A stretch of 59,650 bases of DNA from an uncultured Lachnospiraceae bacterium. Lineage in GTDB: Bacteria > Bacillota > Clostridia > Lachnospirales > Lachnospiraceae. Below, piece after piece: positions 14,816 through 24,264 of the stretch. Made by a program: the position numbers and the translations under genes. Every line of letters starts with the position of its first letter. Position 1 is the first letter of the stretch. The notes beneath the pieces were generated by a model that worked only from the letters and a program-made list of their open reading frames with translations, made no database searches and was not told the DNA's origin. The DNA is taken from NCBI GenBank assembly GCA_910588885.1, contig CAJUSQ010000006.1, positions 1-59,650 of the forward strand, given 5' to 3'.

Positions 14816-16906
14816 ATGAAAAGAATGCGACAGGCGTTGGCAATTCTGTTGTCAATGGCTATGCTGGCAGGACTTACGGCCTGCGGCGGGAATGACGCAA
14901 AGAAGGATGATACCGGAAATGCCGGACAGAATGAAAGCGGCAGTACGGAGGAAAACGGCGAGAGTGAGGAGGAACCGGTGGAGTCTACCGGGACTTTGGA
15001 TACGCTGGTAATCGGAACCGGGGATTTTGAAGGAGTATTCAGCCCCTTCTTTTACAGCAGCGAGTATGATGCCCAGATTTTGGATTTGATTTTCCCGTCT
15101 CCGGTCAGACTGGATGAGAACGGAGAGGTTGTGGACTATGCCGGCCATGTAGAAGTGGAAGAAGTGACGGCAGAAGACGGTACTACGAAATATATGTATA
15201 CGGTAACCGTTCAGGAAGGACTGACCTTCACGGATGGGGAACCGGTAACCATTGACGATTTGATCTTCACTTATTACGTATATGCCGATCCTACTTATGA
15301 CGGAATGTCCACCTTCAATACCCTGGACATCGTAGGCTTGGCAGAGTATGTGAATTCCGAGAAGGTGTTGTGGAAAGCAATCGCTGAGGCAGGCCAGGAG
15401 AATACGGATTTCACCAGCTGGACCGAGGATCAGCAGAAGGCATTCTGGGAAGGCGTTCCGGCAGCAGGAGCTGCATTTGCACAGGAGATCGTAGATGCCT
15501 GTGTGGCTTCCGGTGATGTGGCAGAAGGCGATATAGCGGCGGCAGCCGGTTCATGGGGCTTCCCTCTGGAAGCAGGCGCTACTACCGAGGATTTCTTCAA
15601 CGCAATGGTAGAAGCATATGAATCTGATTTGGTTGCCCTGTCCGATACGGAAACCGCAGGTTCCAGCCTGGGAGATTTGATGGACGAAAGCTTTTCTGCA
15701 ATGGTAGAACTGTCTGATGTAGATACCATTACCGGTATTCAGAAGGTAGATGATTATACCTGTACCTTAACCTTCAATACCCCGAATATCTCAGGCGATA
15801 AGCAGGTTGCATGGACTTCCATCATGCCGGAGCATTATTATGGGGAAGGCTTCTCCAAGGGCAATCTGGACGGCGTAAGGGCCAAGAATACGGCGCCGAT
15901 GAGCTTTGGACCATACATCTATGAGAGCTACGACAATAATATCGTAACCTTAAAGGCAAATCCTGACTATTTCCTGGGAGCGCCTAAGATCCCGACCATT
16001 AAGGTACAGTACGTTCAGGAAGAAGATAAAGTGGATATGGTGCTGAACGGGGATATTGATATTTCCGAGCCTTCCGCTTCTTTGGAAATCATAGAGCAGC
16101 TGGATGCAGTTCCGGATCAGGCTATTTACAGCTTAGTTGACTTCCCGGGCTACGGATATATTGGTATCAATGCGGAACGTGTTCCGGATCAGAATGTACG
16201 GAAGGGCCTGATGCATCTGATGAACCGTGCACCGGCCGTTTCCTCTTACTATGGAGAACTGGCTCATGTTATTGAACGTCCTATGACACCGACTCTGGCG
16301 GAATATCCGGATGATGCTACCGAATATTATGGCTATGACCCGGCGAAGGCGCTGGAATTCTTTAAGGCAGCAGGTTATGAGGAAGTAGACGGAAAGCTGG
16401 TAAAGGATGGAGAACAGCTGAAAGTGGAAGTTGGCGTCGGCGAACTGAATACCCATCCCGTAAAACCGATTTTGACCCAGATGGTAAGTGATATGGAAGC
16501 CATGGGTGCACTGTTTGTAATCAACGATATGGAATTCTCCAACCTGTCTACCGAAGTAAACGGCGGCAATCTGGATATGTGGGTAATGGCATGGGGTAAT
16601 TCTACCGACTGTGACCAGACTCAGATGTTCGGAAGCAAGGGTGGCTCCAACTATCAGCGTTATTACAGCGACGAGCTGGATGCGGTTTTGGATGAAATCC
16701 GCGTAACCGTTGATTTTGACAAACGCTGCGAGCTGGTGGCTCAGTCCTTGGATATGATTATGGATGCGGCAGTTTACATGCCGATTTACCAGAGATCTGA
16801 AATGCAGATTTACAATGCTGCAAACCTGAACCTGGATACTCTTCCGGAGCAGACAACGACCTATTATGACTATGTACATGAAATTGAAACTCTGGAAATG
16901 CAGTAA
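14816..16906 (+). CDS. oppA: oligopeptide ABC transporter substrate-binding lipoprotein
   Basis: A 696-residue SBP_bac_5 protein that captures peptides outside the membrane. The signal peptide ends in LTAC (Cys23), followed by an acidic Gly/Ser tether to about residue 60. The binding domain has typical features (YTVTVQEGLTFTDGEPVTIDDLIFTYY-type strand, MTPTLAEYP, YDPAKALEFFKAAGYEE). It is longer than classic OppA (about 540) because of an Ala/Glu-rich insert near residues 200-300. It has a strong AGGAGG site and its own promoter. The permease genes follow after a 207-base gap with a hairpin, as is common when the binding protein is made in excess. Confidence 0.9.
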   Translation: MKRMRQALAILLSMAMLAGLTACGGNDAKKDDTGNAGQNESGSTEENGESEEEPVESTGTLDTLVIGTGDFEGVFSPFFYSSEYDAQILDLIFPSPVRLDENGEVVDYAGHVEVEEVTAEDGTTKYMYTVTVQEGLTFTDGEPVTIDDLIFTYYVYADPTYDGMSTFNTLDIVGLAEYVNSEKVLWKAIAEAGQENTDFTSWTEDQQKAFWEGVPAAGAAFAQEIVDACVASGDVAEGDIAAAAGSWGFPLEAGATTEDFFNAMVEAYESDLVALSDTETAGSSLGDLMDESFSAMVELSDVDTITGIQKVDDYTCTLTFNTPNISGDKQVAWTSIMPEHYYGEGFSKGNLDGVRAKNTAPMSFGPYIYESYDNNIVTLKANPDYFLGAPKIPTIKVQYVQEEDKVDMVLNGDIDISEPSASLEIIEQLDAVPDQAIYSLVDFPGYGYIGINAERVPDQNVRKGLMHLMNRAPAVSSYYGELAHVIERPMTPTLAEYPDDATEYYGYDPAKALEFFKAAGYEEVDGKLVKDGEQLKVEVGVGELNTHPVKPILTQMVSDMEAMGALFVINDMEFSNLSTEVNGGNLDMWVMAWGNSTDCDQTQMFGSKGGSNYQRYYSDELDAVLDEIRVTVDFDKRCELVAQSLDMIMDAAVYMPIYQRSEMQIYNAANLNLDTLPEQTTTYYDYVHEIETLEMQ

Positions 16907-17048
16907 GAACCGGATTGTTACGAATACGGGAATCAGATATTTTGAAAATACAAAAAAGACGGTATTGTACTGACGATACAACCGGAACCGTATTTTGAAA
17001 ATAAGAACAAAAATGCATATAGAGTGTTTGAAACGGAAAAGAATAGAA

Positions 17049-17074
17049 TCGGGGCTGTCTTCTGACAGCCTCGA
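17049..17074 (+). other. hairpin between oppA and oppB
   Basis: TCGGGGCTGTC and GACAGCCTCGA pair over 11 bp (one G-T) with loop TTCT. No T-tract follows, so it is more likely an mRNA-stabilising or processing structure that keeps oppA transcript above oppBCDF than a full terminator. Confidence 0.6.
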
Positions 17075-17113
17075 AATATAATAGGAAAAATAATTTCAGG
17101 AAGAGGTGATGGC

Positions 17114-18079
17114 ATGAGGCAGTACATTATCAAACGATTACTGATCAGTATACTTGTGCTGTTTGGCGTATCCATTCTGCTGTACAGCATTGCCCATATG
17201 GTGCCGGGAGATTATGTCTCGAAAATCACATCGGGCAACCAGAATATTACGCCGGAAATGGAACAGCGTATGAGGGAAGCTTACGGATTGGACAAGGGGT
17301 TGGTAGAAGGATATGTTACCTGGCTTTCCGATGCCCTTCGGGGAGACTTCGGTACATCCTTTATTTACAAAGAACCGGTGTTGGATGTTATTAAAAAATA
17401 TATGCCGGCTACGCTGGCATTGGCGGCCATTTCCATGGCGCTGGAACTGCTTTTGGCGATTCCGCTGGGAATTTTAGCGGCCAGAAGACAATATTCCGTT
17501 ACGGATTATACGATTGTTGCAATTGCGATTATCGGAATTTCCCTGCCGTCGTTTTTCTTTGCGGCAGTATTGAAACGTGTTTTCTCCGTGGGTCTTGGAA
17601 TCCTGCCGATCTCCGGTATGGTAACGGCCCGGGTAAGCTACACGGGGTTTGCGTTATTTTTGGATCTGGCGAAGCATTTTGTTTTGCCGGTAGTGGTATT
17701 TGTAATTACGGGCGTCGGCAGCTATCTCCGTTATGTGCGTACCAATATGCTGGAGGTATTGAGCGCGGACTATGTGCGTACCGCCCGTGCCAAGGGTCTG
17801 CCGGAGCGCAAGGTTATCGGAAAGCATGCATTCCGCAATACTTTGATTCCCATTGTAACATTGGTGGGAGGAATGATACCGGGACTATTTTCCGGTGCGG
17901 TTATTACCGAGGGCATATTCGCCCTGGAGGGCCTTGGAAATGTGGCGCTGAAGGCAGTATATGCCGGGGATATTCCCTATTTGATGGGATTTAATATGTT
18001 TATTGCAGCGCTGACATTAATTGGGACGTTGGTATCCGATGTACTCTATGCAGTAGTCGATCCGCGGATCCGGTATTAA
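17114..18079 (+). CDS. oppB: oligopeptide ABC transporter permease
   Basis: A 321-residue membrane permease of the DppB/OppB type. It has an N-terminal helix (RLLISILVLFGVSILLYSIAHMVPGD), five more helices, and the cytoplasmic EAA loop DYVRTARAKGLPERKVIGKHAFRN that docks the ATPases. AGGAAGAGGTGATGGC precedes the start. Second gene of oppABCDF. Confidence 0.93.
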   Translation: MRQYIIKRLLISILVLFGVSILLYSIAHMVPGDYVSKITSGNQNITPEMEQRMREAYGLDKGLVEGYVTWLSDALRGDFGTSFIYKEPVLDVIKKYMPATLALAAISMALELLLAIPLGILAARRQYSVTDYTIVAIAIIGISLPSFFFAAVLKRVFSVGLGILPISGMVTARVSYTGFALFLDLAKHFVLPVVVFVITGVGSYLRYVRTNMLEVLSADYVRTARAKGLPERKVIGKHAFRNTLIPIVTLVGGMIPGLFSGAVITEGIFALEGLGNVALKAVYAGDIPYLMGFNMFIAALTLIGTLVSDVLYAVVDPRIRY

Positions 18080-18092
18080 GGAGGTGGACGAT

Positions 18093-19088
18093 ATGGAAGA
18101 TATGCAGGCAAGGAACCAACAAGAACAAGATGAATTCGAACAAAATCAGGTAATTTTGACTCCGGGGCAGCTGGTTGCAAAGCGGTTTTTCCGTAACAAG
18201 CTGGCCTGCGTGGGACTGGGGATTATTATTGTAATGATTCTGTTCTGCGCAATCGGACCTTTTTTCAGTCCTTACAAGGAGTATGAGATCTTTTATATAG
18301 ATAATGTAACCGGAGAAGAGGTTCGCATGACCGGAGAAGGATTAGGAGATGCGAACATGGGCGTAAATGTCAAAGCTCCGATTTCCAAGAGCCATTGGCT
18401 TGGAACCGACGCAGACGGCCGGGACGTTTTGACCCGGATTATGTATGGCGGCCGCATTTCTCTGACCGTGGGAATTGTAGTAGTATTTATCGAACTGGTG
18501 ATCGGTGTGCTGCTGGGCGGAATTGCAGGCTATTATGGAGGCGTGGTGGATATGATCATCATGCGTATGGTGGAAATTTTTAACAGTATCCCCTTTATTC
18601 CGCTGATGCTGATTATTGCATCGGTTATGTTTGCCGCCAGCATTCCACCGCAGCATAAGATATATTACATTATGGCGGTTATGGGAATTTTGTATTGGGC
18701 CGGCGTTGCCCGTCTGGTCCGGGGACAGATTTTGTCCTTACGTGAGCTGGAGTATATGCAGGCGGCAGAGGCTACAGGAATCCGTACCTCCCGAAAGATT
18801 CTGAAACATTTGATTCCCAATGTAATGCCTACCATTATCCTGATTGCAACGATGGATATGGGTGGTGTAATCCTGACGGAATCTGTTTTGAGCTTCCTGG
18901 GTGTAGGTGTGGCGTTCCCCTATGCATCCTGGGGAAATATGGTGGACGTGGTGAACCAGTCTGTGATCCTGAAGAATTATATCAATATCTGGCTTCCGCC
19001 CGGAATCTGTATCCTGCTTACGGTTTTAGCCTGGAATTTCATCGGTGACGGTATGCGAGATGCATTTGACCCAAGAATGAAAAGGTAG
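18093..19088 (+). CDS. oppC: oligopeptide ABC transporter permease
   Basis: A 331-residue DppC/OppC permease. The N-terminal TM segment (RNKLACVGLGIIIVMILFC) is followed by an extracellular loop with an extra 35 or so residues, then HWLGTDADGRDVLTRIMYGGR, typical of the family. The EAA loop is EYMQAAEATGIRTSRKILKH. ATG 18093 with AGGAGG 8 bases upstream is preferred over an in-frame GTG at 18084. It follows oppB after 13 bases. Confidence 0.92.
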   Translation: MEDMQARNQQEQDEFEQNQVILTPGQLVAKRFFRNKLACVGLGIIIVMILFCAIGPFFSPYKEYEIFYIDNVTGEEVRMTGEGLGDANMGVNVKAPISKSHWLGTDADGRDVLTRIMYGGRISLTVGIVVVFIELVIGVLLGGIAGYYGGVVDMIIMRMVEIFNSIPFIPLMLIIASVMFAASIPPQHKIYYIMAVMGILYWAGVARLVRGQILSLRELEYMQAAEATGIRTSRKILKHLIPNVMPTIILIATMDMGGVILTESVLSFLGVGVAFPYASWGNMVDVVNQSVILKNYINIWLPPGICILLTVLAWNFIGDGMRDAFDPRMKR

Positions 19089-19097
19089 GTGAGGACC

Positions 19098-20255
19098 ATG
19101 GCAGGCAGGAATCAGAGAAAAGAATTACGTGAAGTAAAGAAGTTTAATTTAAAAAAATATAAAGAATATAATAAAATGATGCGCAAAAAACGGGTGCCGG
19201 AATCCGAATACCTGACGAAAATGAAGAATCCGGATAACATCATTGAGTTTGACAATTTGAGATCTTATTTTTATACGGATATCGGAACGGTGAAAGCTGT
19301 AGACGGCGTAAGCTTTGAGATTCCCCGGGGAAAGACCATTGGGGTAGTGGGGGAATCCGGCTGCGGGAAATCCGTAACCAGTTTGTCTATTATGCGGCTT
19401 CTGCAGGGACCTCAGGGCCAGATTGCCGGAGGAGAGATTCGCTATAACCAGCTGTCTACGGGAAGGGCTTTGAACCTGGCCAAGACCAGTGTGAAAGAGA
19501 TGGAGAAAATCCGGGGAAATGAGATTTCCATGATTTTCCAAGAGCCTATGACGACCTTAAATCCGGTTTTCACGATTGGGGATCAGCTTTGCGAGGTGAT
19601 CAGCCTTCACAATCCCAAGATGGATAAGAAAGTCGTGGAAACCCGGGCGCTGGAAGCACTGAAGCTTGTAGGCATTGTAAGAGACGGGATTTTAAAGAAC
19701 TATCCCCATGAGCTTTCCGGCGGAATGCGTCAGCGTGTGGTAATTGCCATGGCGCTGGCTTGTAATCCCCAGCTGGTGATTGCGGATGAGCCGACGACTG
19801 CGTTGGATGTTACCATCCAGGCCCAGATCCTGGACCTGCTTCGGGATCTGAAGGATAAGATCAATTCTTCTATTATGCTGATCACCCATGACCTGGGAGT
19901 GGTGGCAGAAATGGCGGATTATGTGGTAGTTATGTATGCAGGCCGCGTAGTAGAACAGGGGACGGCGGCAGATATTTTCCATCATCCGGCCCATCCTTAT
20001 ACCATCGGGCTTATGAAGTCCCGCCCCATGCTGAACCAGAAGGTGGACCGTCTGTATTCGATTCCGGGAAATGTGCCGAATCCGGTGAATCTGCCGGAAC
20101 ACTGCTACTTCAAAAACCGCTGCGAATCCTGTATCGAAACCTGCAACAGCGCTTATCCGAAGATGGTAAAGCTGTCGGATACGCATATGGTTAGCTGCTA
20201 CCTGCATCAGGGCGCGCAGCTGCAGGCGGAAAAGAACGGAAAGGAGGGGAAGTAA
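19098..20255 (+). CDS. oppD: oligopeptide ABC transporter ATP-binding protein
   Basis: A 385-residue ATPase. An unusual Lys/Arg-rich leader (about 45 residues) precedes the ABC domain. Walker A is GESGCGKS, the signature LSGGMRQR, Walker B LVIADEPTTALD, and the switch His is in LLITHDLG. The C-terminal oligo_HPY region has several Cys (NRCESCIETC, then MVSCYL) typical of OppD/DppD, where some members bind an Fe-S cluster. ATG 19098 is preferred to the in-frame GTG at 19089 because GGTGAGG precedes it. Confidence 0.93.
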   Translation: MAGRNQRKELREVKKFNLKKYKEYNKMMRKKRVPESEYLTKMKNPDNIIEFDNLRSYFYTDIGTVKAVDGVSFEIPRGKTIGVVGESGCGKSVTSLSIMRLLQGPQGQIAGGEIRYNQLSTGRALNLAKTSVKEMEKIRGNEISMIFQEPMTTLNPVFTIGDQLCEVISLHNPKMDKKVVETRALEALKLVGIVRDGILKNYPHELSGGMRQRVVIAMALACNPQLVIADEPTTALDVTIQAQILDLLRDLKDKINSSIMLITHDLGVVAEMADYVVVMYAGRVVEQGTAADIFHHPAHPYTIGLMKSRPMLNQKVDRLYSIPGNVPNPVNLPEHCYFKNRCESCIETCNSAYPKMVKLSDTHMVSCYLHQGAQLQAEKNGKEGK

Positions 20256-20256
20256 G

Positions 20257-21228
20257 ATGGCAAATGAATACGTAGTTGAGGTCAAAGAACTGAAGAAATA
20301 CTTCCCCATTAAATCCGGTGTCCTGCAGAGGACGGTAGGACAGGTGCGGGCCGTAGACGGTGTCAGCTTTAAGATCAAAAAGGGAGAAACCTTTGGCCTG
20401 GTAGGAGAATCCGGCTGCGGGAAGACGACGATTGGCCGTTCCATTCTGCGCCTGACGGACCCCACCTCGGGAGAAGTGAAAATCAGCGGGCTGGATATCG
20501 GCAGCATGAAAAAAAGTGAGCTTCGTCCGGTTCGTCCGAAAATGCAGATGATTTTCCAGGACCCTTTTTCCTCCCTGGATCCCCGTATGCCGGTAGGGGA
20601 GATTATCGGGGAAGCGGTAAAGGAACACAAGCTGGTTTCCAAGGCGGAATATAAGGACTATATTTTAAAGGTGATGAAGGACTGCGGTCTAAGGCCCTAT
20701 TATATTGACCGTTATCCCCATGAGTTTTCCGGCGGGCAGAGACAGAGGATCTGCATTGCCCGGGCGCTGGCGCTGAATCCGGATTTTATTGTCTGTGACG
20801 AGCCGGTATCGGCTTTGGATGTATCCATTCAGGCCCAGATTATCAACCTGATGAAGGATTTACAGGAGCAGCGGAAGCTGACCTATTTGTTTATTTCCCA
20901 TGATTTGTCGGTGGTAGAACACATTTCCGATGTGATTGGCGTTATGTATTTGGGAACTATGGTGGAGACAGGCTCAAAGGAAGAGATTTTCGGAAAACCT
21001 CTGCATCCGTATACCCAGGCGCTGTTCAGTGCGGTGCCGATTGCAGATCCGGATATGAAGATGAACCGGATTATTCTGGAAGGAGATATTCCTTCTCCGG
21101 CCAACCCGCCTAAGGGCTGTAAATTCCATACCCGCTGTGCCCAGTGTATGGGAAAATGCAAAGAGGAGGTTCCGGTGCCGAAGGATATGGGGAACGGTCA
21201 CATGGTATCCTGTCACTTGTATGACTGA
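20257..21228 (+). CDS. oppF: oligopeptide ABC transporter ATP-binding protein
   Basis: A 323-residue ATPase partner of OppD. Walker A is GESGCGKT, signature FSGGQRQRICIARAL, Walker B FIVCDEPVSALD. The C-terminal oligo_HPY region carries CKFHTRCAQCMGKC. It begins 1 base after the oppD stop, with AAGGAGGGGAAG as ribosome site. Last gene of the transporter operon. Confidence 0.93.
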   Translation: MANEYVVEVKELKKYFPIKSGVLQRTVGQVRAVDGVSFKIKKGETFGLVGESGCGKTTIGRSILRLTDPTSGEVKISGLDIGSMKKSELRPVRPKMQMIFQDPFSSLDPRMPVGEIIGEAVKEHKLVSKAEYKDYILKVMKDCGLRPYYIDRYPHEFSGGQRQRICIARALALNPDFIVCDEPVSALDVSIQAQIINLMKDLQEQRKLTYLFISHDLSVVEHISDVIGVMYLGTMVETGSKEEIFGKPLHPYTQALFSAVPIADPDMKMNRIILEGDIPSPANPPKGCKFHTRCAQCMGKCKEEVPVPKDMGNGHMVSCHLYD

Positions 21229-21303
21229 TGCCGGCAAAGGCCGAAACGGTTCCGGAAGATCCAGGATGCATGATAATGTACGGTGTATTACCAGTAATTA
21301 TTG

Positions 21304-21335
21304 GAGTGCCGGCAGACAGTGCCGGCGCTCTGTTT
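21304..21335 (+). terminator. probable terminator after oppF
   Basis: GAGTGCCGGC (21304-21313) pairs with GCCGGCGCTC (21321-21330) with one G-T pair; TGTTTC follows, a weak T-tract. Confidence 0.55.
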
Positions 21336-21355
21336 CTATCAGAAGGGATGTTTTT

Positions 21356-23035
21356 ATGAAGAAATCAATCAATCAATCGCTGCTGTCTTATATTTTGAAC
21401 GGGATTTCCATTTTTGCACTTCTGCTTACGGCCTTTTGGCTTTTTGCTTACAGCAGTATCAGCGGTCAGCTAAGCGAAGCCAACGAGGAGCGCTACTCGT
21501 TGACTTACAATGCAAACCGGTTTATGAATGGTTCTGCATATCTGACGAATGAGGTGCGGGCATTTGCAGCAACCGGGGATCAGGTTCATTACGACAATTA
21601 TTGGAATGAGATCAATAATCTGAAGAACCGGGATTTGGGAGTTGCAGCGATGCAGGAAATCGGTATCACGGACCAAGAGCAGGCTATGATTGACGAAATG
21701 TCTGCCCTTTCCAATGCCTTGGTTCCTTTGGAAGAGGAGGCCATGAAGGAGGTTCAGGAAGGAAAGAACCAGGCAGCGATTGATTATGTCTATGGGGAAG
21801 AATACAGCACTGCCATAGCTAAGATCAATGAGCTGAAGGAACAGTTTTTGAACGATTTGGACGCACGGACGAAAACAGAGGTGGAACGGCTTCTTCGGAT
21901 GGAGGAGATCATCAAAGTGGGAATGGTCACAGCCATGATAATTGTAGCCGTGATTCAGATTGCAAGTATGCTGATTACAAGGTGGCGGGTGCTGCGGCCG
22001 GTTATTGCGGTGCGGGATCAGATGGGCGAGATTTCCAAAGGAAATCTGTCCGCAGACTTTTCACTGGAATCCAATACGTCAGAGATTGGGATGCTGGTGG
22101 AGTCTATTCATGAAACAAAACGGGAGCTGAAAACCTATATCAATGACATTGACTTCAAATTGGCCCAGATGGCCAAGGGGAATATGGATCTTAAGATTGA
22201 TAAGAACTATCGGGGAGAGTTTCTTCCGATCCAGCGGGCAATGGATCAGATCCTGAACGCCTTGAATATTTCCCTGGCCAAGATTCATGTTACGGCCCGC
22301 CAGGTGTCGGAAGAATCGAACCGCCTTTCTTCCGGAGCACAGGTGCTTTCCTCCGGTACCGTGAAGCAGGCAGCGGCAGTCCAGGAGCTGTCAGCCAGTA
22401 TCCAGGAAATATCAGGCCAGGTAGACCGTACCTCCAGAGATGCGGAAAATGCACGCCAGTGCTTTGCGGAAGCGGCAGGGCAGCTTTCCATCTGTGATCA
22501 GAAAATGGCGGATCTGACCTCTGCGATAGAGGATATTTCCAAAGCCTCCAATCAGATCGGCGGTATTATTAAGACCATTGAAGATATTTCGTTCCAGACC
22601 AATATCCTTGCGCTCAATGCAGCCGTGGAAGCGGCCCGGGCCGGGGAAGCCGGAAAAGGCTTTGCAATTGTGGCCGGGGAGGTACAAAATCTGGCGAACA
22701 AGAGTACGGCATCCGCCAAGGATATTGCAGAGCTGATTGAAAATTCCATGCGGCTGGTGAATTATGGAACGACTTTGTCTGCCGATACGACAGAAGCGCT
22801 TACAGCGGCAGTTTCCAGCTCTCACCGATCCACGGAAATGATTGAACGAATTGCAGATTCCGCTTTGCAGCAGGCAGAATCCATCCGGCAGATCGGGCAG
22901 GGGATGGAACAGATTTCAGAGGTGGTGCAGATCAATGCATCTACGGCAGAGGAATCCGCAATGTCGGCGGAAGAACTGCAGAATCGGGCAGGAGAGCTTC
23001 AGGAGTCCATACAGCAGTTCCAGCTTCGAAAATAA
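21356..23035 (+). CDS. methyl-accepting chemotaxis protein
   Basis: A 559-residue chemoreceptor. TM1 lies at about 14-36, with an extracytoplasmic helical sensor at about 37-180 that lacks a recognisable Cache/PAS domain and resembles a four-helix bundle. TM2 is at about 184-206, then HAMP. The signalling hairpin tip is EDISFQTNILALNAAVEAARAG, the canonical sequence. ATG 21356 follows AGAAGGG; longer in-frame starts run into the terminator hairpin. No che or flagellar genes are in the window, so it is an orphan here. It lies directly ahead of a small protein and the LytTR regulator. Confidence 0.9.
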   Translation: MKKSINQSLLSYILNGISIFALLLTAFWLFAYSSISGQLSEANEERYSLTYNANRFMNGSAYLTNEVRAFAATGDQVHYDNYWNEINNLKNRDLGVAAMQEIGITDQEQAMIDEMSALSNALVPLEEEAMKEVQEGKNQAAIDYVYGEEYSTAIAKINELKEQFLNDLDARTKTEVERLLRMEEIIKVGMVTAMIIVAVIQIASMLITRWRVLRPVIAVRDQMGEISKGNLSADFSLESNTSEIGMLVESIHETKRELKTYINDIDFKLAQMAKGNMDLKIDKNYRGEFLPIQRAMDQILNALNISLAKIHVTARQVSEESNRLSSGAQVLSSGTVKQAAAVQELSASIQEISGQVDRTSRDAENARQCFAEAAGQLSICDQKMADLTSAIEDISKASNQIGGIIKTIEDISFQTNILALNAAVEAARAGEAGKGFAIVAGEVQNLANKSTASAKDIAELIENSMRLVNYGTTLSADTTEALTAAVSSSHRSTEMIERIADSALQQAESIRQIGQGMEQISEVVQINASTAEESAMSAEELQNRAGELQESIQQFQLRK

Positions 23036-23118
23036 AGTTCAGGTTCAACAGGATGAAAAGGCTGCAGCGGAGGGTTTTCGTATGAAACTGGCGGAATTGC
23101 TGCAGGGAAAGGCAAGCT

Positions 23119-23379
23119 ATGCAGGAATTTATGCAGGAAATGGAAATGTCGGTATCGCCGATTGTCAGAAAAGGAAACCAGAAATACATATACGTCATGT
23201 TTCGTGAAGGGAACAGGATTGCGGAAGGACGGCTGCCGGAGGGAAAGATTCTTTCCAACCAGGGCTTTTCGGAGGAAGAAACGGCCGCCCTGGAGTTGTA
23301 TTTAAAGAGTGATCAAGGCCGGATTGCGGAGATGGCAAAAAAAGTAAATGCCATGGATGCGTTTTTGAAGAAAAAATAA
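23119..23379 (+). CDS. small hypothetical protein downstream of the chemoreceptor
   Basis: An 86-residue soluble, charged protein of unknown family. Its middle (GNQKYIYVMFREGNRIAEGRLPEGKILSN) looks like a beta-rich core and its end (LYLKSDQGRIAEMAKKVNAMDAFLKKK) like an amphipathic helix. The start is uncertain: ATGs at 23119, 23131 and 23137 are in frame and AGGA precedes 23131. It sits between the chemoreceptor and the regulator, suggesting co-expression with one of them. Confidence 0.55.
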   Translation: MQEFMQEMEMSVSPIVRKGNQKYIYVMFREGNRIAEGRLPEGKILSNQGFSEEETAALELYLKSDQGRIAEMAKKVNAMDAFLKKK

Positions 23380-23395
23380 CGGAATGGAACATGGC

Positions 23396-23465
23396 GAGGA
23401 AAGGGTATGCTGATTGGAATCTGTGATGATGAGGAAAGGGTATGCTGATTGGAATCTGTGATGAC
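23396..23465 (+). repeat. 35-bp tandem duplication of the regulator's ribosome site and first codons
   Basis: 23396-23430 and 23431-23465 agree at 34 of 35 positions. Each copy carries GAGGAAAGG, an ATG and the codons for MLIGICDD. The unit is not a multiple of three, so copy 1 (ATG 23407) is out of frame with the regulator and stops at 23446-23448, giving a 13-codon minigene that overlaps the true start (23442). Confidence 0.95.
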
Positions 23466-24203
23466 GAAAAAGAAATTCGGGAGTTGCTTGGAGAAAAAGT
23501 AAGGAATGTCTGTCCGGAAGCGGAGCTGTGCTTTTATGAAGACGGAGCTTCGGCATTGGCTGCAAAGGAAAAACCGGATATTCTGTTTCTGGATATCCAG
23601 ATGCCGGGGATAGACGGAATGGCAGCAGCCCGGGAGCTTCGGAAGCAAAAGTGCGGGATTGTCCTGATTTTTATTACGGCAATAAAAGAATATGTGTTCG
23701 ATGCTTTTGATGTGGGGGCATTTCATTATCTGGTAAAACCATTTTCCGAGGATAAGTTCTGTTCCGTATTGGAAGCGGCTGTTTTCCAGGTTGAAAAAGA
23801 GGCGGAAGGGAGACAAAACCCGGTTGCTTCGGCAAAACCTTTGCCGGGATCAGGGCACCCCTCCGTTCTGGTAAAAGTCGGCAGGGAATCAATCCGGGTT
23901 CCTCTGGAAAAGCTGCTGTATGCCGAGGTATATAACCGGAAAGTGATGCTGCATCAAACAGACGGGATTTTGGAATATTATGGGCGGATTTCGGATTTGG
24001 AGGAAGAGGTGGGAGACGGCTTTGTCCGTACCCATCGCTCCTATCTGGTGCATTTGAAATACGTGGAAAAATATAACGCCCGGATCATCTGTTTGGAGGA
24101 TGGAAGCCGGATCCCGATGGCAAAAAAGAAGTATCCGGAGTTTGTCCATGAATATCTGCGGTATATGCAGAGAGAAAATCATACTACAGCATTGCATAAA
24201 TAA
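23442..24203 (+). CDS. LytTR-type response regulator (AgrA/VirR-like)
   Basis: A 253-residue regulator with a receiver domain (about 1-120; phospho-acceptor Asp51 in DILFLDIQMPG, then TAIKEYVFDAFDVGAFHYLVKPF). A LytTR DNA-binding domain follows (about 145-245: LEKLLYAEVYNRKVMLHQ, then GDGFVRTHRSYLVHLKYV). LytTR proteins bind imperfect direct repeats near promoters. The likely partner is the GHKL kinase at 26005. The start region is duplicated (see 23396-23465), so translation may be coupled to a 13-codon minigene. The likely targets are the coiled-coil genes around it, which is inferred. Confidence 0.92.
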   Translation: MLIGICDDEKEIRELLGEKVRNVCPEAELCFYEDGASALAAKEKPDILFLDIQMPGIDGMAAARELRKQKCGIVLIFITAIKEYVFDAFDVGAFHYLVKPFSEDKFCSVLEAAVFQVEKEAEGRQNPVASAKPLPGSGHPSVLVKVGRESIRVPLEKLLYAEVYNRKVMLHQTDGILEYYGRISDLEEEVGDGFVRTHRSYLVHLKYVEKYNARIICLEDGSRIPMAKKKYPEFVHEYLRYMQRENHTTALHK

Positions 24204-24254
24204 CGGTGAAAAACAGCAGATCCTGTATGCACCGTTATTTGCGCAATGCTGTAG
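24184..24254 (+). other. 25-bp inverted repeat spanning the regulator's stop codon
   Basis: 24184-24208 and 24230-24254 pair over 25 positions with only two G-T wobbles and a 21-base loop. The left arm includes the last codons and stop of the response regulator. A normal terminator follows at 24265. Such a long stem could protect the 3' end or be cut by RNase III. Confidence 0.75.
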
Positions 24255-24264
24255 CAGTTTGTAG

